Below, in pieces: positions 33,357 to 41,493 of a stretch of DNA of 64,000 nucleotides. The translations under genes were made by a program, and so were the position numbers. Position 1 is the stretch's first letter. Each line of letters opens with the position of its first letter. Under the pieces are notes generated by a model, which saw nothing but the letters and a program-made list of their open reading frames with translations, had not been told where the DNA came from and ran no database searches. Source of the stretch: Pseudonocardia hierapolitana (GTDB lineage Bacteria; Actinomycetota; Actinomycetes; Mycobacteriales; Pseudonocardiaceae); the NCBI RefSeq assembly GCF_007994075.1, contig NZ_VIWU01000001.1:1860001-1924000 (forward strand). The letters run 5' to 3'.

Positions 33357-34873
33357 CCGGCTGGACGGCGCTGGACCGGCGCACGGTCGCGGTCACCGCA
33401 CTCGTCATGGCGGGCGTCTCGATCACCGCGGGTCTGCCGATCGGCATCGGCATCGCCCGCAACACGTCGATCGGCACGGCCCTGCTCTGGCTGCTGCCGG
33501 CCGCTGCCCTGCTCGTCGTCGGCGGCAGCGCCGTCGACCACATCCGCTGGCGGCGCACCCGCTACCGGATGACCCCGGGCCGCGTGGAGCTGCGCACCGG
33601 CATCCTGGTCAGCAAGCACCGGTCGCTGCAGCGCGACCGCGTCCGCGCCGTCGACATCACGGCCGATCCGCTGCTGCGCGGGTTCGGGCTGGTGGCCGTG
33701 CGGATCGGCACGGGCGAGCAGTCCGAGGCGGGCGAGGGTTCGGTGGTGCTGCGGCCCGTGCCGGCGGCGGTCGGCGAGTCGCTGCGTCGCGAGCTGCTGG
33801 ACCGGACGCACCCGGAGACTTCGGCCGACGGCGCGCTCGCCGTGCTCGACCCGGCCTGGATCCGCTACGCGCCGGTCTCGTTCCTCGCGCCGGCGCTCGG
33901 CGCTAGCGCCTTCGGCGGCGTGCTCCAGGTGTCGGAGTGGTTCGGCCTCCAGTCCGGCGTGATCGCGTGGGTGGGGAGCCTGTTCCGCGGAGTGCCGGTG
34001 CTGACGATGATCGCGGTCCTCGTCGCGGCGGCGCTCGTCGTCGGCGCGGTCGCCTCGCTCGGGCTCTGGGTCGAGATGTGGTGGAACTACCGGCTGGAAC
34101 GCGAGCCCGGCACGTTGCGGGTGCGCCGCGGCCTGTTCACCACGCGCTCGATCTCGATCGAGGAGGCGCGGGTGCGCGGCGTCGAGCTGGTCGAGCCGCT
34201 GGGCGTGCGGCTCTCCGGGGCGGCGCGGGTCGACGCGGTGGCCACCGGCATGGCGGCCGCGAAGGGCGACGACGACAAGTCCGACCGCCGCACCCTGCTG
34301 CCCGCCGCCCCGCTGTCGATCGCTCGGCGGGTCGCGGCCGACGTCCTGCGCGAGCCCGAGTCCCCGCTCGACGCGGTCCACCTGACCGGGCATCCCGTGG
34401 CCGCGCGCGGCAGGCGGCTGCGGTGGGCGCTCAGCAGCGTCGTCGTGCTCGATGCCGTGCTCGTGCTGCTCGGCGCGCTGCTCACCGACGTGCTGCTGCA
34501 CATCGCCTGGGTCAGCGCCCTCGTGCTCGTACCGGTCGCCGTGGTGCTGGCCGTCGACGCCTACCGCGGCCTCGGCCACGGTCTCGGCGAGCGGTACCTG
34601 GTGGCCCGCAGCGGCACCGTCCGGCGGGCCACGGTGGCGCTGCAGCGCGGCGGCATCATCGGCTGGACGTTCCGTCAGTCGGTCTTCCAGCGGCGAGCGG
34701 GCCTCGCCACGGTGATCGCGACAACGGCGGCGGGCGCAGGCGCGTACGCGGTGCCCGACGCAGGGTCGGACGACGGTCTCGCCCTCGCCGCGGCGGCCGT
34801 ACCGGGCCTCCTGGAGCCCTTCCTAGAGCCCGCCTCCACCGTTCCGACGAACGGCGCGTTCGTCGGAACCTAG
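33353..34873 (+). CDS. Multi-PH-domain membrane protein (YdbT-like)
   Basis: A 506-residue membrane protein with three bPH2 modules separated by transmembrane pairs. Module 1 contains RYRMTPGRVELRTGILVSKHRSLQRDRVRAVDI, module 2 the YRLEREPGTLRVRRGLFTTRSISIEEARVRGVEL segment and module 3 RYLVARSGTVRRATVALQRGGIIGW. This is the three-module arrangement of YdbT. GTG 33353 overlaps the upstream stop. Its last 51 bp overlap the 3' end of the convergent TetR gene, so the two transcripts collide. Confidence 0.86.
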   Translation: MTGWTALDRRTVAVTALVMAGVSITAGLPIGIGIARNTSIGTALLWLLPAAALLVVGGSAVDHIRWRRTRYRMTPGRVELRTGILVSKHRSLQRDRVRAVDITADPLLRGFGLVAVRIGTGEQSEAGEGSVVLRPVPAAVGESLRRELLDRTHPETSADGALAVLDPAWIRYAPVSFLAPALGASAFGGVLQVSEWFGLQSGVIAWVGSLFRGVPVLTMIAVLVAAALVVGAVASLGLWVEMWWNYRLEREPGTLRVRRGLFTTRSISIEEARVRGVELVEPLGVRLSGAARVDAVATGMAAAKGDDDKSDRRTLLPAAPLSIARRVAADVLREPESPLDAVHLTGHPVAARGRRLRWALSSVVVLDAVLVLLGALLTDVLLHIAWVSALVLVPVAVVLAVDAYRGLGHGLGERYLVARSGTVRRATVALQRGGIIGWTFRQSVFQRRAGLATVIATTAAGAGAYAVPDAGSDDGLALAAAAVPGLLEPFLEPASTVPTNGAFVGT

Positions 34874-35437
34874 GCGACGAAGGGCCCGTTCGTCGGTCAA
34901 TGCGCCGACGCAGGCACGCACGGCCGCCGTCGTGCGTTCCTCGTCGCCCGTCGCCAGCAGGTCCAGCAACGCTCCGCGCAGCGTCGCGAGGACGGCGGTC
35001 GGGTCGCCCCCCGGGCCGAGCACCTCGCGGAGCAGCTCGATCCAGTCGTGCACGCCCTGGGCGGCGAACCCGGCCCACGGCCCGTCCGGTTCCACCAGGG
35101 AGCGGGCGTAGCCCTCGGCCCACAGCCGCAGCAGATCACGCTGCTGCGGAGCGGCGAGCCACTCCCAGAGCCGCTCGACGACCTCGGCCGGCCCACCGCC
35201 GGCCGCGCGCACCTCCGCGAGCAGCGCGAGCTCCTCGGCGCGTGACCGTCCCAGCAGGGCCCGCACCAGGCCGTCCTTGGAGCCGAACAGGTACAGCAGC
35301 ACGCGCGGGCTCGACCCGACGGCCTCCGCGAGCGGGCGCAGCGACATCCCGGCCATGCCGTTGCGGAGCACGTAGGCGTACGCCAGCTCCTGCAACTCCT
35401 CCCGGCGGGCGGAAGGGACTTGCGGATCAGCGCTCAT
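34823..35437 (-). CDS. TetR-family regulator
   Basis: A 204-residue TetR protein. The HTH is RREELQELAYAYVLRNGMAGMSLRPLAEAVGSS then PRVLLYLFGSKDGLVRALL at residues 10-60. The C-terminal domain is helical and Ala/Leu-rich (LLRLWAEGYARSLVEPDGPW). A 26-bp perfect operator lies between it and the divergent GNAT gene (50-bp gap), so it almost certainly represses itself and that acetyltransferase. Its 3' end overlaps the PH protein gene by 51 bp. Confidence 0.86.
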   Translation of the reverse strand: MSADPQVPSARREELQELAYAYVLRNGMAGMSLRPLAEAVGSSPRVLLYLFGSKDGLVRALLGRSRAEELALLAEVRAAGGGPAEVVERLWEWLAAPQQRDLLRLWAEGYARSLVEPDGPWAGFAAQGVHDWIELLREVLGPGGDPTAVLATLRGALLDLLATGDEERTTAAVRACVGALTDERALRRLGSDERAVRRNGGGGL

Positions 35438-35449
35438 GGCGTCACAGTC

Positions 35450-35475
35450 TGCACTGAAACAGTCGTTTCAGTGCA
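35450..35475. promoter_or_regulatory. TetR operator shared by TetR and GNAT genes
   Basis: TGCACTGAAAC (35450-35460) and GTTTCAGTGCA (35465-35475) are perfect 11-bp arms around AGTC. The site fills most of the 50-bp gap between the two divergent start codons. Confidence 0.8.
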
Positions 35476-35487
35476 TGGAGGGTAGCG

Positions 35488-35988
35488 ATGGGCGACGTGC
35501 AGATCCGCGAGCTCGGGCAGCCGGGCGACCTCGGCTGGGTGGTGCTCGCGCACGGCGAGCAGTACGCGGCGGAGTTCGGCTGGGACGGCTCGTTCGAGGC
35601 GCTCGTGGCCCGGATCGTGGCCGACTTCGGCGAGCGCCACGATCCCGCACGCGAGAGGGCCTGGATCGCCGAGCTCGACGGCAGGCGCGTGGGCTGCATC
35701 TTCTGCGTGGCGGGCGACGAACCCGGCACGGCGAAGCTGCGGATCCTGCTGGTGCACCCGGACGCCCGGGGCCACGGTGTCGGCACGCGGCTCGTCGACG
35801 CCTGCGTGGCCTTCGCCCGCGAGGCGGGCTACCAGCGGGTGCGGCTCTGGACGAACGACGTGCTGGCCGCCGCCCGCCGGATCTACCTCGCCGCAGGCTT
35901 CCGGCTCGTGGCCGAGGAGCCGCACCACAGCTTCGGCGCGAACCTCGTGGGGCAGGACTACGAGCTCGACCTGTCCGAAGCGGCGTGA
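35488..35988 (+). CDS. GNAT-family N-acetyltransferase
   Basis: A 166-residue acetyltransferase of the MarR-linked GNAT type. Acetyl-CoA site [20 protein letters not shown] (about 90-109) follows the consensus Q/RxxGx[22 protein letters not shown] and VGQDYELDL are typical of family members with a C-terminal DYEL. GGAGG precedes ATG 35488. Divergent from its likely repressor; the substrate (small amine or antibiotic) is not known. Confidence 0.87.
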   Translation: MGDVQIRELGQPGDLGWVVLAHGEQYAAEFGWDGSFEALVARIVADFGERHDPARERAWIAELDGRRVGCIFCVAGDEPGTAKLRILLVHPDARGHGVGTRLVDACVAFAREAGYQRVRLWTNDVLAAARRIYLAAGFRLVAEEPHHSFGANLVGQDYELDLSEAA

Positions 35989-35989
35989 G

Positions 35990-36145
35990 CTACGCCGCCA
36001 CGGCGTCCCAGCGCCAGCGCTCGGTCATCGGCTCCGCGCAGTCCGGGCAGGGCACCTCGCAGCCGGCCGTCGCGGCGACGGGCAGCTCGGCCTCGACGCC
36101 GCACCCGGTGCACATCCACCATCCGGTCGTGATCGTCGTGTCCAT
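35990..36145 (-). CDS. Small double-CxxC zinc-ribbon protein
   Basis: A 51-residue protein too short for usual gene calling. It reads MDTTITTGWWMCTGCGVEAE, then 31 residues carrying CEVPCPDCAEPM and RWRWDAVAA at the C-terminus. The CTGC and CPDC knuckles can bind one zinc, as in rubredoxin-like ribbons. A TAGCAT -10 box (36157-36152) ends 6 nt before the ATG, giving a leaderless transcript, and the box touches a perfect dyad (36157-36176). The gene lies directly after the convergent GNAT stop. Function unknown. Confidence 0.68.
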   Translation of the reverse strand: MDTTITTGWWMCTGCGVEAELPVAATAGCEVPCPDCAEPMTERWRWDAVAA

Positions 36146-36156
36146 GGCCCGATGCT

Positions 36157-36176
36157 AAATGACACCACTGTCATTT
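36157..36176. promoter_or_regulatory. Dyad operator upstream of the zinc-ribbon gene
   Basis: AAATGACA (36157-36164) and TGTCATTT (36169-36176) are perfect 8-bp arms around CCAC. They overlap the promoter of the small gene. The form suits a TetR-type repressor encoded elsewhere. Confidence 0.6.
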
Positions 36177-36394
36177 CCCCGATGCGCGCCGCGCGGAGGC
36201 CGGAGGTAACACGCGTCCGGCGTGCCGCGAGTGGATCCGCGGGGGTGGGGTTGACCACGGGCCCCGCGCGGCGCGCTGGGCCCGCGCGCGTCCCCGGTGC
36301 CGCGCCCGGCCGGAGAATCCCCTCCTCGACCGGCCCCGGATCCGCACCGACGTGCCCGCGTGGCGCGGATCCGGCCAGGGGCGCCGGCTGTGGC
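36177..36394. other. Intergenic region without recognisable genes
   Basis: Arg/Pro-rich open frames only; nothing I can support. Confidence 0.45.
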
Positions 36395-37190
36395 GGTGGG
36401 TGTTGCCGAACCAGGCGTGGGACCTGCAGCGCCCAAAGGGGAGATCCTCCGGTGCCCGCTCATGGCTGCCGGTGGGACCTGCTGGCGGCGCCGCGCATCG
36501 TGCGGGGCCGCCCCTCGACTCGGGCATGCGGTGCGGACAGGCCAGCCTCCCGGGCACGTGAGGGTGGCCTCCGCCCCGCTCGCGCACCCGATGTGCGCTC
36601 GCGCGCCCCGCGTCGGCCGACGCACCCCGTCGACGGGGCGCATGAGCCGTGAACAGGTACGTGCGCTGCGGAGATCATTCCGAGCCGCCCGCACCGCCCC
36701 GGCGCGGGCACTGATGTGCATTTCGCGGCGATCAAGGGCTGATGGCAGCGATCAAGGGCAGATGGCGGCTGCTGAAGATCATTTAGTCGCCGTTTCGCCA
36801 TGATCGCCGATCAGGACCCGGTGTGCGGCGGTGCTTGGCCCTGGGAGGGGAAGCTCGCCGATAGCCGGGTCGCGAGGGCCTCATGATCGGAGGTTCGGCG
36901 CGTTCTCGTGTCGTCTTCGCCCGTTTTCGCGCCGAAGCCTCGATCCTGTGCGTGGGACCGGCCTTCGGTGGCGCCGCGCGCCCGAAAGGGCAGGCCCCTG
37001 GCCTGCCCGCATGGCTTGCCCTCAGGGGCCGCAGAGGCTCAGAGGTCAAGGGTCGCGAAGCGATCGCGCAGCGACGCCGAAGGCGCCCTTGACCTCTGAG
37101 GGGCGGCCCCGCACACTGCGCGGCGCCACCGAAGGCCCTGGGTGAAAGGCAGCCACCGAGGCCCCAGCACCCGCGCGACCAGGCCCAGGC
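36395..37190 (+). repeat. Non-coding repeat island 1 (units X and Y)
   Basis: No protein gene. Two blocks (X about 36395-36720, Y about 36880-37190) match an island at about 48400-49135 on the opposite strand. Shared pieces include GTTGCCGAA-CAGGC, GGCGGCGCCGCGCAT, GTTCGGCGCGTTCTCGTGTC and a 22-bp exact inverted match (37160-37181 against 48404-48425). The islands lie at both ends of the 37.2-48.4 kb gene block. A large hairpin is within Y (37025-37110). Confidence 0.7.
37025..37110. repeat. Compound hairpin in island 1
   Basis: CTCAGAGGTCAAGGG (37038-37052) pairs perfectly with 37086-37100, enclosed by GGGGCCGC (37025-37032) and GCGGCCCC (37103-37110). The loop contains GCGATCGC and a small CGCC-GAA-GGCG stem. 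A related hairpin lies at 48936-48993. Confidence 0.65.
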
Positions 37191-37199
37191 CACCCGCGC

Positions 37200-37979
37200 T
37201 CAGACCTCGCTGACGAGGTCCGCGATCGAGGCCACCACGCGATTGGGCCGGTACGGGAACCGATCGACCTCCTCAGCCTGGGTGATGCCGGTCAGCACCA
37301 GCACCGTGCGCATCCCGGCCTCGAGGCCGGCGATGATGTCGGTGTCCATCCGGTCGCCGACCATCACCGTCGTCTCCGAGTGGGCCTCCAGCCGGTTCAG
37401 CGCCGCCCGCATCATCAGGGAGTTCGGCTTGCCGATGAAGTAGGGCTCGACCCCGGTGGCCCGGCTGATCAGTGCCGCCACGGCGCCGGTGGCCGGCAGG
37501 ATCCCGTCCACCGACGGCCCGGTCGGGTCCGGGTTCGTCGCCACCCACCGCGCACCGCCCTTGATCAGCCGGATCGCGGTGGTCACCGCCTCGAAGCTGT
37601 AGGTGCGTGTCTCCCCCAGCACGACGTAGTCGGGTGTGTTGTCGGTGAGCACGTAGCCGATCTCGTGCAAGGCCGTGGTGAGCCCGGCCTCGCCCACGAC
37701 GTAGGCGCTGCCCTGCGGCCGCTGGTCGTCCAGGAAGCTCGCGGTGGCGAGCGCCGAGGTCCAGATCGACTCCACCGGCAGGTCGATCCCGCTGCTGCGC
37801 AGGCGGAACTGCAGGTCTCGGGGTGTGTAGATCGAGTTGTTGGTGAGCACGAGGAACGGCCTGCCGGTGTCGCGCAGGCGGGTGATGAACTCGTCGGCAC
37901 CGGGGATCAGGCGGCCCTCGTGCACGAGGACACCGTCCATGTCGGTCATCCAGCACTCGATCGGCTTGGCATCGGCCAC
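37200..37979 (-). CDS. HAD-IIA family phosphatase (NagD-like)
   Basis: A 259-residue HAD hydrolase. Motif I MTDMDGVLVHEG gives Asp13/Asp15, motif II is LTNNS, followed by a large cap domain, the Lys in YFIGKPNSLMMRAAL and motif IV VMVGDRMDTDIIAGLEAGM. The order of motifs marks subfamily IIA (NagD, AraL, 4-nitrophenylphosphatase), acting on sugar or nucleotide phosphates. GTG 37979 is chosen because a TAGGCT -10 box (37993-37988) lies 8 nt ahead, consistent with a leaderless or near-leaderless mRNA. It is divergent from the next gene. Confidence 0.87.
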   Translation of the reverse strand: MADAKPIECWMTDMDGVLVHEGRLIPGADEFITRLRDTGRPFLVLTNNSIYTPRDLQFRLRSSGIDLPVESIWTSALATASFLDDQRPQGSAYVVGEAGLTTALHEIGYVLTDNTPDYVVLGETRTYSFEAVTTAIRLIKGGARWVATNPDPTGPSVDGILPATGAVAALISRATGVEPYFIGKPNSLMMRAALNRLEAHSETTVMVGDRMDTDIIAGLEAGMRTVLVLTGITQAEEVDRFPYRPNRVVASIADLVSEV

Positions 37980-38056
37980 GGCTGGGCAGCCTATTGGAAC
38001 GCGGGCGGCCTCACCGGCGTTCACTGTGTGACGGTTGCCGATGGGGAGTGGTTGAA

Positions 38057-38818
38057 GTGGGCACGATCCTGACCATCGTGGTCATCGCCCTGATCGTGGT
38101 GGGCGTCATGTGGTTGATCCGGCAGCGCAGCGCGGCCCAGGCCCGCGAGCTGGAGGACGCCAAGTCCGAGGCCCGGCGATGGGTGGAGCGGCTGGGCGGC
38201 CAGGTCCTCAACCTGGTCGGCACGGACGACGCGTCCAAGCAGGCGCTCGCCGACGCGGCGGAGCGCTACAACGCGGCAGGCTCGCAGATGGAACAGGCAC
38301 GCAGCGTCACCCAGGCCCGGCAGGTCACCGAGACCGCGCGCGAGGGCCTGTACTACGTGCGCGCCGCCCGCACCGCGATGGGGCTCGACCCCGGCCCCGA
38401 GCTCCCCGCGCTCCCGGGCCAGCAGCGCGCGGGCGCTGTCAGCGAGGATCGCGAGGTGGAGGTCGAGGGCCACGCCTACAGCGCCTCGCCGGTGCCGTCG
38501 GGTCGCAACCAGCACTACTACCCGGGCGGCGTGGTCGCCGGGCGCCCCGTCCCGCAGGGCTGGTACTCCGAGCCGTGGTGGAAGCCCGCCCTCGTCGCGG
38601 GCGCCTGGGGTGTCGGGTCGGTCCTGCTGTTCAGCGCGATGTTCTCCGGCATGTCCGGCGTGGCCTACGCCGACGGCTTCGCCGACGGTGCGGCGTCCGC
38701 CGGCGGTGCCGACGACGCGCAGGGCGACGTCGGCGGCGACATGGGCGACTCCGGCGGGTTCGACGGCGGCGGGTTCGACGCCGGTGGCGGGTTCGACGGC
38801 GGGTTCGGCGACTTCTGA
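38057..38818 (+). CDS. Membrane-anchored protein with Gly/Asp-rich tail
   Basis: A 253-residue protein. Residues 2-19 are a membrane segment (ILTIVVIALIVVGVMWLI) followed by a coiled-coil-like region (ARELEDAKSEARRWVERLGG; ASKQALADAAERYNAAGSQMEQA). A second hydrophobic stretch (VAGAWGVGSVLLFSAMFSGM) is near 190. The last 30 residues are Gly/Phe/Asp repeats (GGFDGGGFDAGGGFDGGFGDF in part). A similar tail is seen in several actinobacterial DUF1542-type envelope proteins. GTG 38057 fits GGGGAG at 8 nt; GTG 38048 is possible. No function known. Confidence 0.68.
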   Translation: MGTILTIVVIALIVVGVMWLIRQRSAAQARELEDAKSEARRWVERLGGQVLNLVGTDDASKQALADAAERYNAAGSQMEQARSVTQARQVTETAREGLYYVRAARTAMGLDPGPELPALPGQQRAGAVSEDREVEVEGHAYSASPVPSGRNQHYYPGGVVAGRPVPQGWYSEPWWKPALVAGAWGVGSVLLFSAMFSGMSGVAYADGFADGAASAGGADDAQGDVGGDMGDSGGFDGGGFDAGGGFDGGFGDF

Positions 38819-38821
38819 GCC

Positions 38822-38861
38822 GTGAGCGGATACGGGTGCTGCAGCACCCGTATCCGCTCAC
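38822..38861. terminator. Perfect 40-bp palindrome terminator
   Basis: The arms GTGAGCGGATACGGGTGCTG (38822-38841) and its exact reverse complement (38842-38861) meet without a loop. The site lies between convergent stop codons at 38818 and 38870, so it serves both transcripts. Confidence 0.85.
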
Positions 38862-38869
38862 CCCCGGCG

Positions 38870-39334
38870 CTAGGCGGCCTCCCAGCTGGGCTTGTCGGCG
38901 CGCTCCTTCACCGCCACGTTGATGCGGTTGAACAGGTTGAGGGTGCCGACCATGACGAGGAGCGCGGCGAGCTGCTTCTCGTCGAAGTGATCGGCGGCCT
39001 CGTCCCAGACCTCGTCCGGCACGGCCTCGTCGGACCGGTCGGCCGTGCGGGTCACGGCCTCCGCCAGCCGCAGTGCGGCCCGCTCGGCGTCGTCGAAGTA
39101 CGGGGCTTCCCACCACGCGGCCACGGCCATCAGCCGCTCGTCGGTCTCACCTGCCTTCCTGGCCTCGCGCACGTGTCCCTGGATGCACGCGGCGCAGCCG
39201 TTGACCTGGCTCACCCGCAGGCCCACCAGCTCGAGAGTGCGCTGCGGCACCCCGCCCTGGGTCGTCGCCTTCAGCAGGTGCTGGATGCCCTTCATCGCGT
39301 CCGGGAGCACGAACGCCGGGTTCGTCATTCGCAT
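38870..39334 (-). CDS. Carboxymuconolactone decarboxylase/AhpD-like protein (ECF41 partner)
   Basis: A 154-residue AhpD-like protein with the redox motif VNGCAACIQGHVREARKAGE (CxxC plus His) and a downstream helix WWEAPYFDDAERAALRLAEAVT. It is of the alkylhydroperoxidase D-type core. Carboxymuconolactone decarboxylases are among the three usual targets of ECF41 sigma factors, and an ECF41 gene is divergent at 39409. An ECF41-like promoter (CGTCACA-16-CGTC) faces this gene. Confidence 0.88.
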   Translation of the reverse strand: MRMTNPAFVLPDAMKGIQHLLKATTQGGVPQRTLELVGLRVSQVNGCAACIQGHVREARKAGETDERLMAVAAWWEAPYFDDAERAALRLAEAVTRTADRSDEAVPDEVWDEAADHFDEKQLAALLVMVGTLNLFNRINVAVKERADKPSWEAA

Positions 39335-39345
39335 GGGATGCCTCC

Positions 39346-39407
39346 TGTCACATCGGTGTCCCTGGGTGGGTCAGAGCTCTGACGCGTGGCGACGGGAGGA
39401 TGTGACG
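39346..39407. promoter_or_regulatory. Bidirectional ECF41-type promoters
   Basis: Plus strand: TGTCACA (39346-39352), 16 bp, GGTC (39369-39372). Minus strand: CGTCACA (39407-39401), 16 bp, CGTC (39384-39381). The ECF41 consensus is TGTCACA-N16-18-CGTC, so each copy differs by one base. They face the ECF41 gene and its AhpD-like partner. Confidence 0.65.
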
Positions 39408-39408
39408 G

Positions 39409-40299
39409 ATGGACCGGCACGAGGATTTCCTGGCCGACAGGTTCGAGGAGCACCGCGCCCACCTCAAGGCGGTGGCGTACCGGATGCTGGGGTCCCACGC
39501 CGAGGCCGACGACGCCGTGCAGGAGGCGTGGCTGCGCGTCACCCGCGCCGACACGGCCGCCGTGGACAACCTCGCCGGCTGGCTCACCACGGTCGTCGCG
39601 CGCATCTGCCTCAACGTGCTGCGCTCCCGCAACCAGCGCCGTGAGGAGTCGCTGGACGCGCGCGTACCCGACCTGGTCGTCGCACCCGCCGAGTACGCCT
39701 CCACGCCCGACCCCGAGAAGGAGGCGCTGCTCGCCGACTCGGTCGGTCTCGCGCTGCTCGTCGTGCTGGAAACGCTGAGCCCGGCCGAGCGCCTCGCGTT
39801 CGTGCTGCACGACATGTTCTCGATGTCGTTCGAGGAGATCGCCCCCGTCCTCGAACGGAGCGAGGCCGCCACCCGGCAGCTGGCCAGCCGCGCCCGCCGC
39901 CGCGTGCGCGGCGCCCGCCCGGAACCGGACGCCGATCTCGCTGCCCAGCGCTCCGTCGTGGACGCGTTCCTCGCCGCGGCACGCGGCGGCGATCTCGAGA
40001 CGCTCGTCTCCCTCCTCGCCCCGGACGTGGTGGTGCGCGCCGACGCCGGGAAGCTGCGGCCGCGCACCCTGCTCCAGGGCCGGGAGGCGGTCGCCCAGGG
40101 CGCGATGACGTTCGCGCGGGTCGCCGAGCTCACCCGCCCCGCGCTGGTCAACGGCGCGCCGGGGGCCGCGGCCTTCAGGGGCGGCCGGCTCGTCTCGGTG
40201 GCGGCGTTCACCGTCTCCGGCGGCCAGATCACCGCACTCGACATCGTCAGCGACCCGGAGCGGATCGCCCGCATCGACCCCGCCGTTCTCGACGGCTGA
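39409..40299 (+). CDS. ECF41-type sigma factor with SnoaL-like C-terminal domain (SigJ-like)
   Basis: A 296-residue sigma factor. Sigma-2 is at 5-75 (FLADRFEEHRAHLKAVAYRMLGSHAEADDAVQEAWLR region), sigma-4 at 115-165 (LETLSPAERLAFVLHDMF; FEEIAPVLERSEAATRQLASRARRR). Residues 185-290 form the SnoaL-like domain (VVDAFLAAARGGDLETLVSLLAPDVV), which in ECF41 acts as a fused modulator in place of an anti-sigma factor. The ending is IARIDPAVLDG. The pair with the divergent AhpD-like gene is the standard ECF41 layout, and both promoters look self-controlled. Confidence 0.92.
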   Translation: MDRHEDFLADRFEEHRAHLKAVAYRMLGSHAEADDAVQEAWLRVTRADTAAVDNLAGWLTTVVARICLNVLRSRNQRREESLDARVPDLVVAPAEYASTPDPEKEALLADSVGLALLVVLETLSPAERLAFVLHDMFSMSFEEIAPVLERSEAATRQLASRARRRVRGARPEPDADLAAQRSVVDAFLAAARGGDLETLVSLLAPDVVVRADAGKLRPRTLLQGREAVAQGAMTFARVAELTRPALVNGAPGAAAFRGGRLVSVAAFTVSGGQITALDIVSDPERIARIDPAVLDG

Positions 40300-40303
40300 C
40301 CGG

Positions 40304-41389
40304 TCAGGCCGGGGGTTCGAGCCGCACCTTCCGCTCGGCCTCCGGCCACAACGCGGCCAGCATCCGCTCGCCCTCGGCCACCACGTCGGCCGCGGCGACG
40401 TCGTCGAGCGGCGCGAGCAGGCGCACCACCAGCCCGTCGGAACCGGACGTCCACACGCCGGCCGCCATCCCGTCCACCAGGAGCGGCCGCACCGGCTTGA
40501 GCAGCACCTGCGACCGGTGCTCGGTGGCGAGGACGCGGGTGCGATCGTCGTGGCCGAGCAGTGCGTTGTCGAACTCGCCGAGGAACCGCGGCGGCGCCGG
40601 CGTGTCCGGGTCGGGGAGCGACCCGTCCGGCACGTCGTACAGCGTGCGGCCGCGCTCGTCGACGAACCGGCGCAGGTCCAGCCGGTCGACCACCTCGCGG
40701 ATGCCGCCGACGCCGGTGAACGCGCGGATGTCGCCCGTGCTCGCCGGGCCGAACGCGCGCAGGTAGCGCAGCACGAGCCGGTCGGCGGCCGGGTCGGTGC
40801 CGACCGGTCGGCCGAGTGTGCGGCCCACCTCCGCTAGCCGGGCCCGTCCGCTCTCGCCCCAGACCCCGCGGGGTGGCAGCTGCAGGAGCGGGGCGCCGTA
40901 CTGCACGCAGGCGCCGAGCGGTGTCGGCTTCCGGCCCGGGTAGCGCTGCGCGAGCTCGCGGCCCAGCTCGGTGACGGTCAGCGGCCGGTCGCGCAGCAGC
41001 TCCAGCCCGGCCGCGACGACCTCGTCCAGGTCGAGGCCGGCCAGGTCGCGCCCGTACTCGCTGCCCTGGAAGACCCGGCGGTGCAGCGGCGCGACGATCG
41101 GCGGGAGCGCGAGGGCGTCCTCCACGGTCGTGAGGTGGATGGTGGCGCGCAGAGACGGCATCCGCACCAGCGAGAGCTCGGCCACGCGCCGCCCGAGATC
41201 GTGCGGGTCGAACCCGGCCACCCGCGACCAGAGCCCCAGGTAGGGGGCGCTCGGCACCTGCGCCTGTACGCCGACGAGGTGCGCGACCGCGTCCGGAACG
41301 GCCAGGTCCGCCCGGTGCAGCAACAGCTGGCGCTCGAGGAATGCGCGGTTCAGCGCGCGGCGACCGAGCACGGGAGGCGAGGTGGTCAT
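40304..41389 (-). CDS. Winged-helix DNA-binding protein (AlkX/YcaQ-like)
   Basis: A 361-residue HTH_42 protein: RAFLERQLLLHRADL at the start, VAHLVGVQAQVPSAPYLGLWSRV, LVRMPSLRATIHLTTVEDAL, and later RYLRAFGPASTGDIRAFTGVGGIREVVDRL. This repeated winged-helix architecture belongs to the AlkX/YcaQ glycosylases and their Streptomyces homologue AlkZ, which unhook DNA crosslinks. The catalytic QxQ motif of AlkZ-type enzymes may correspond to VQAQV here (Gln41, Gln43, approximate). Its substrate cannot be told. Divergent from the P450 operon. Confidence 0.82.
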   Translation of the reverse strand: MTTSPPVLGRRALNRAFLERQLLLHRADLAVPDAVAHLVGVQAQVPSAPYLGLWSRVAGFDPHDLGRRVAELSLVRMPSLRATIHLTTVEDALALPPIVAPLHRRVFQGSEYGRDLAGLDLDEVVAAGLELLRDRPLTVTELGRELAQRYPGRKPTPLGACVQYGAPLLQLPPRGVWGESGRARLAEVGRTLGRPVGTDPAADRLVLRYLRAFGPASTGDIRAFTGVGGIREVVDRLDLRRFVDERGRTLYDVPDGSLPDPDTPAPPRFLGEFDNALLGHDDRTRVLATEHRSQVLLKPVRPLLVDGMAAGVWTSGSDGLVVRLLAPLDDVAAADVVAEGERMLAALWPEAERKVRLEPPA

Positions 41390-41493
41390 GGCGGGAACCG
41401 TACGCAGCGATGCGGCACGAATCCTTCCTCGTTCGCGAGACTTGGGCAGCGCCTACCGATGCCACGGACGGCGGGAGGACGTGTGATGGGCGC

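Noticed and set aside
36177..37199. Several Arg/Pro/Ala-rich open frames on both strands
   Set aside because: They are high-GC shadows across the repeat island, overlap one another in all frames, have no ribosome-binding sites or family motifs and correspond to inverted copies of the other island.
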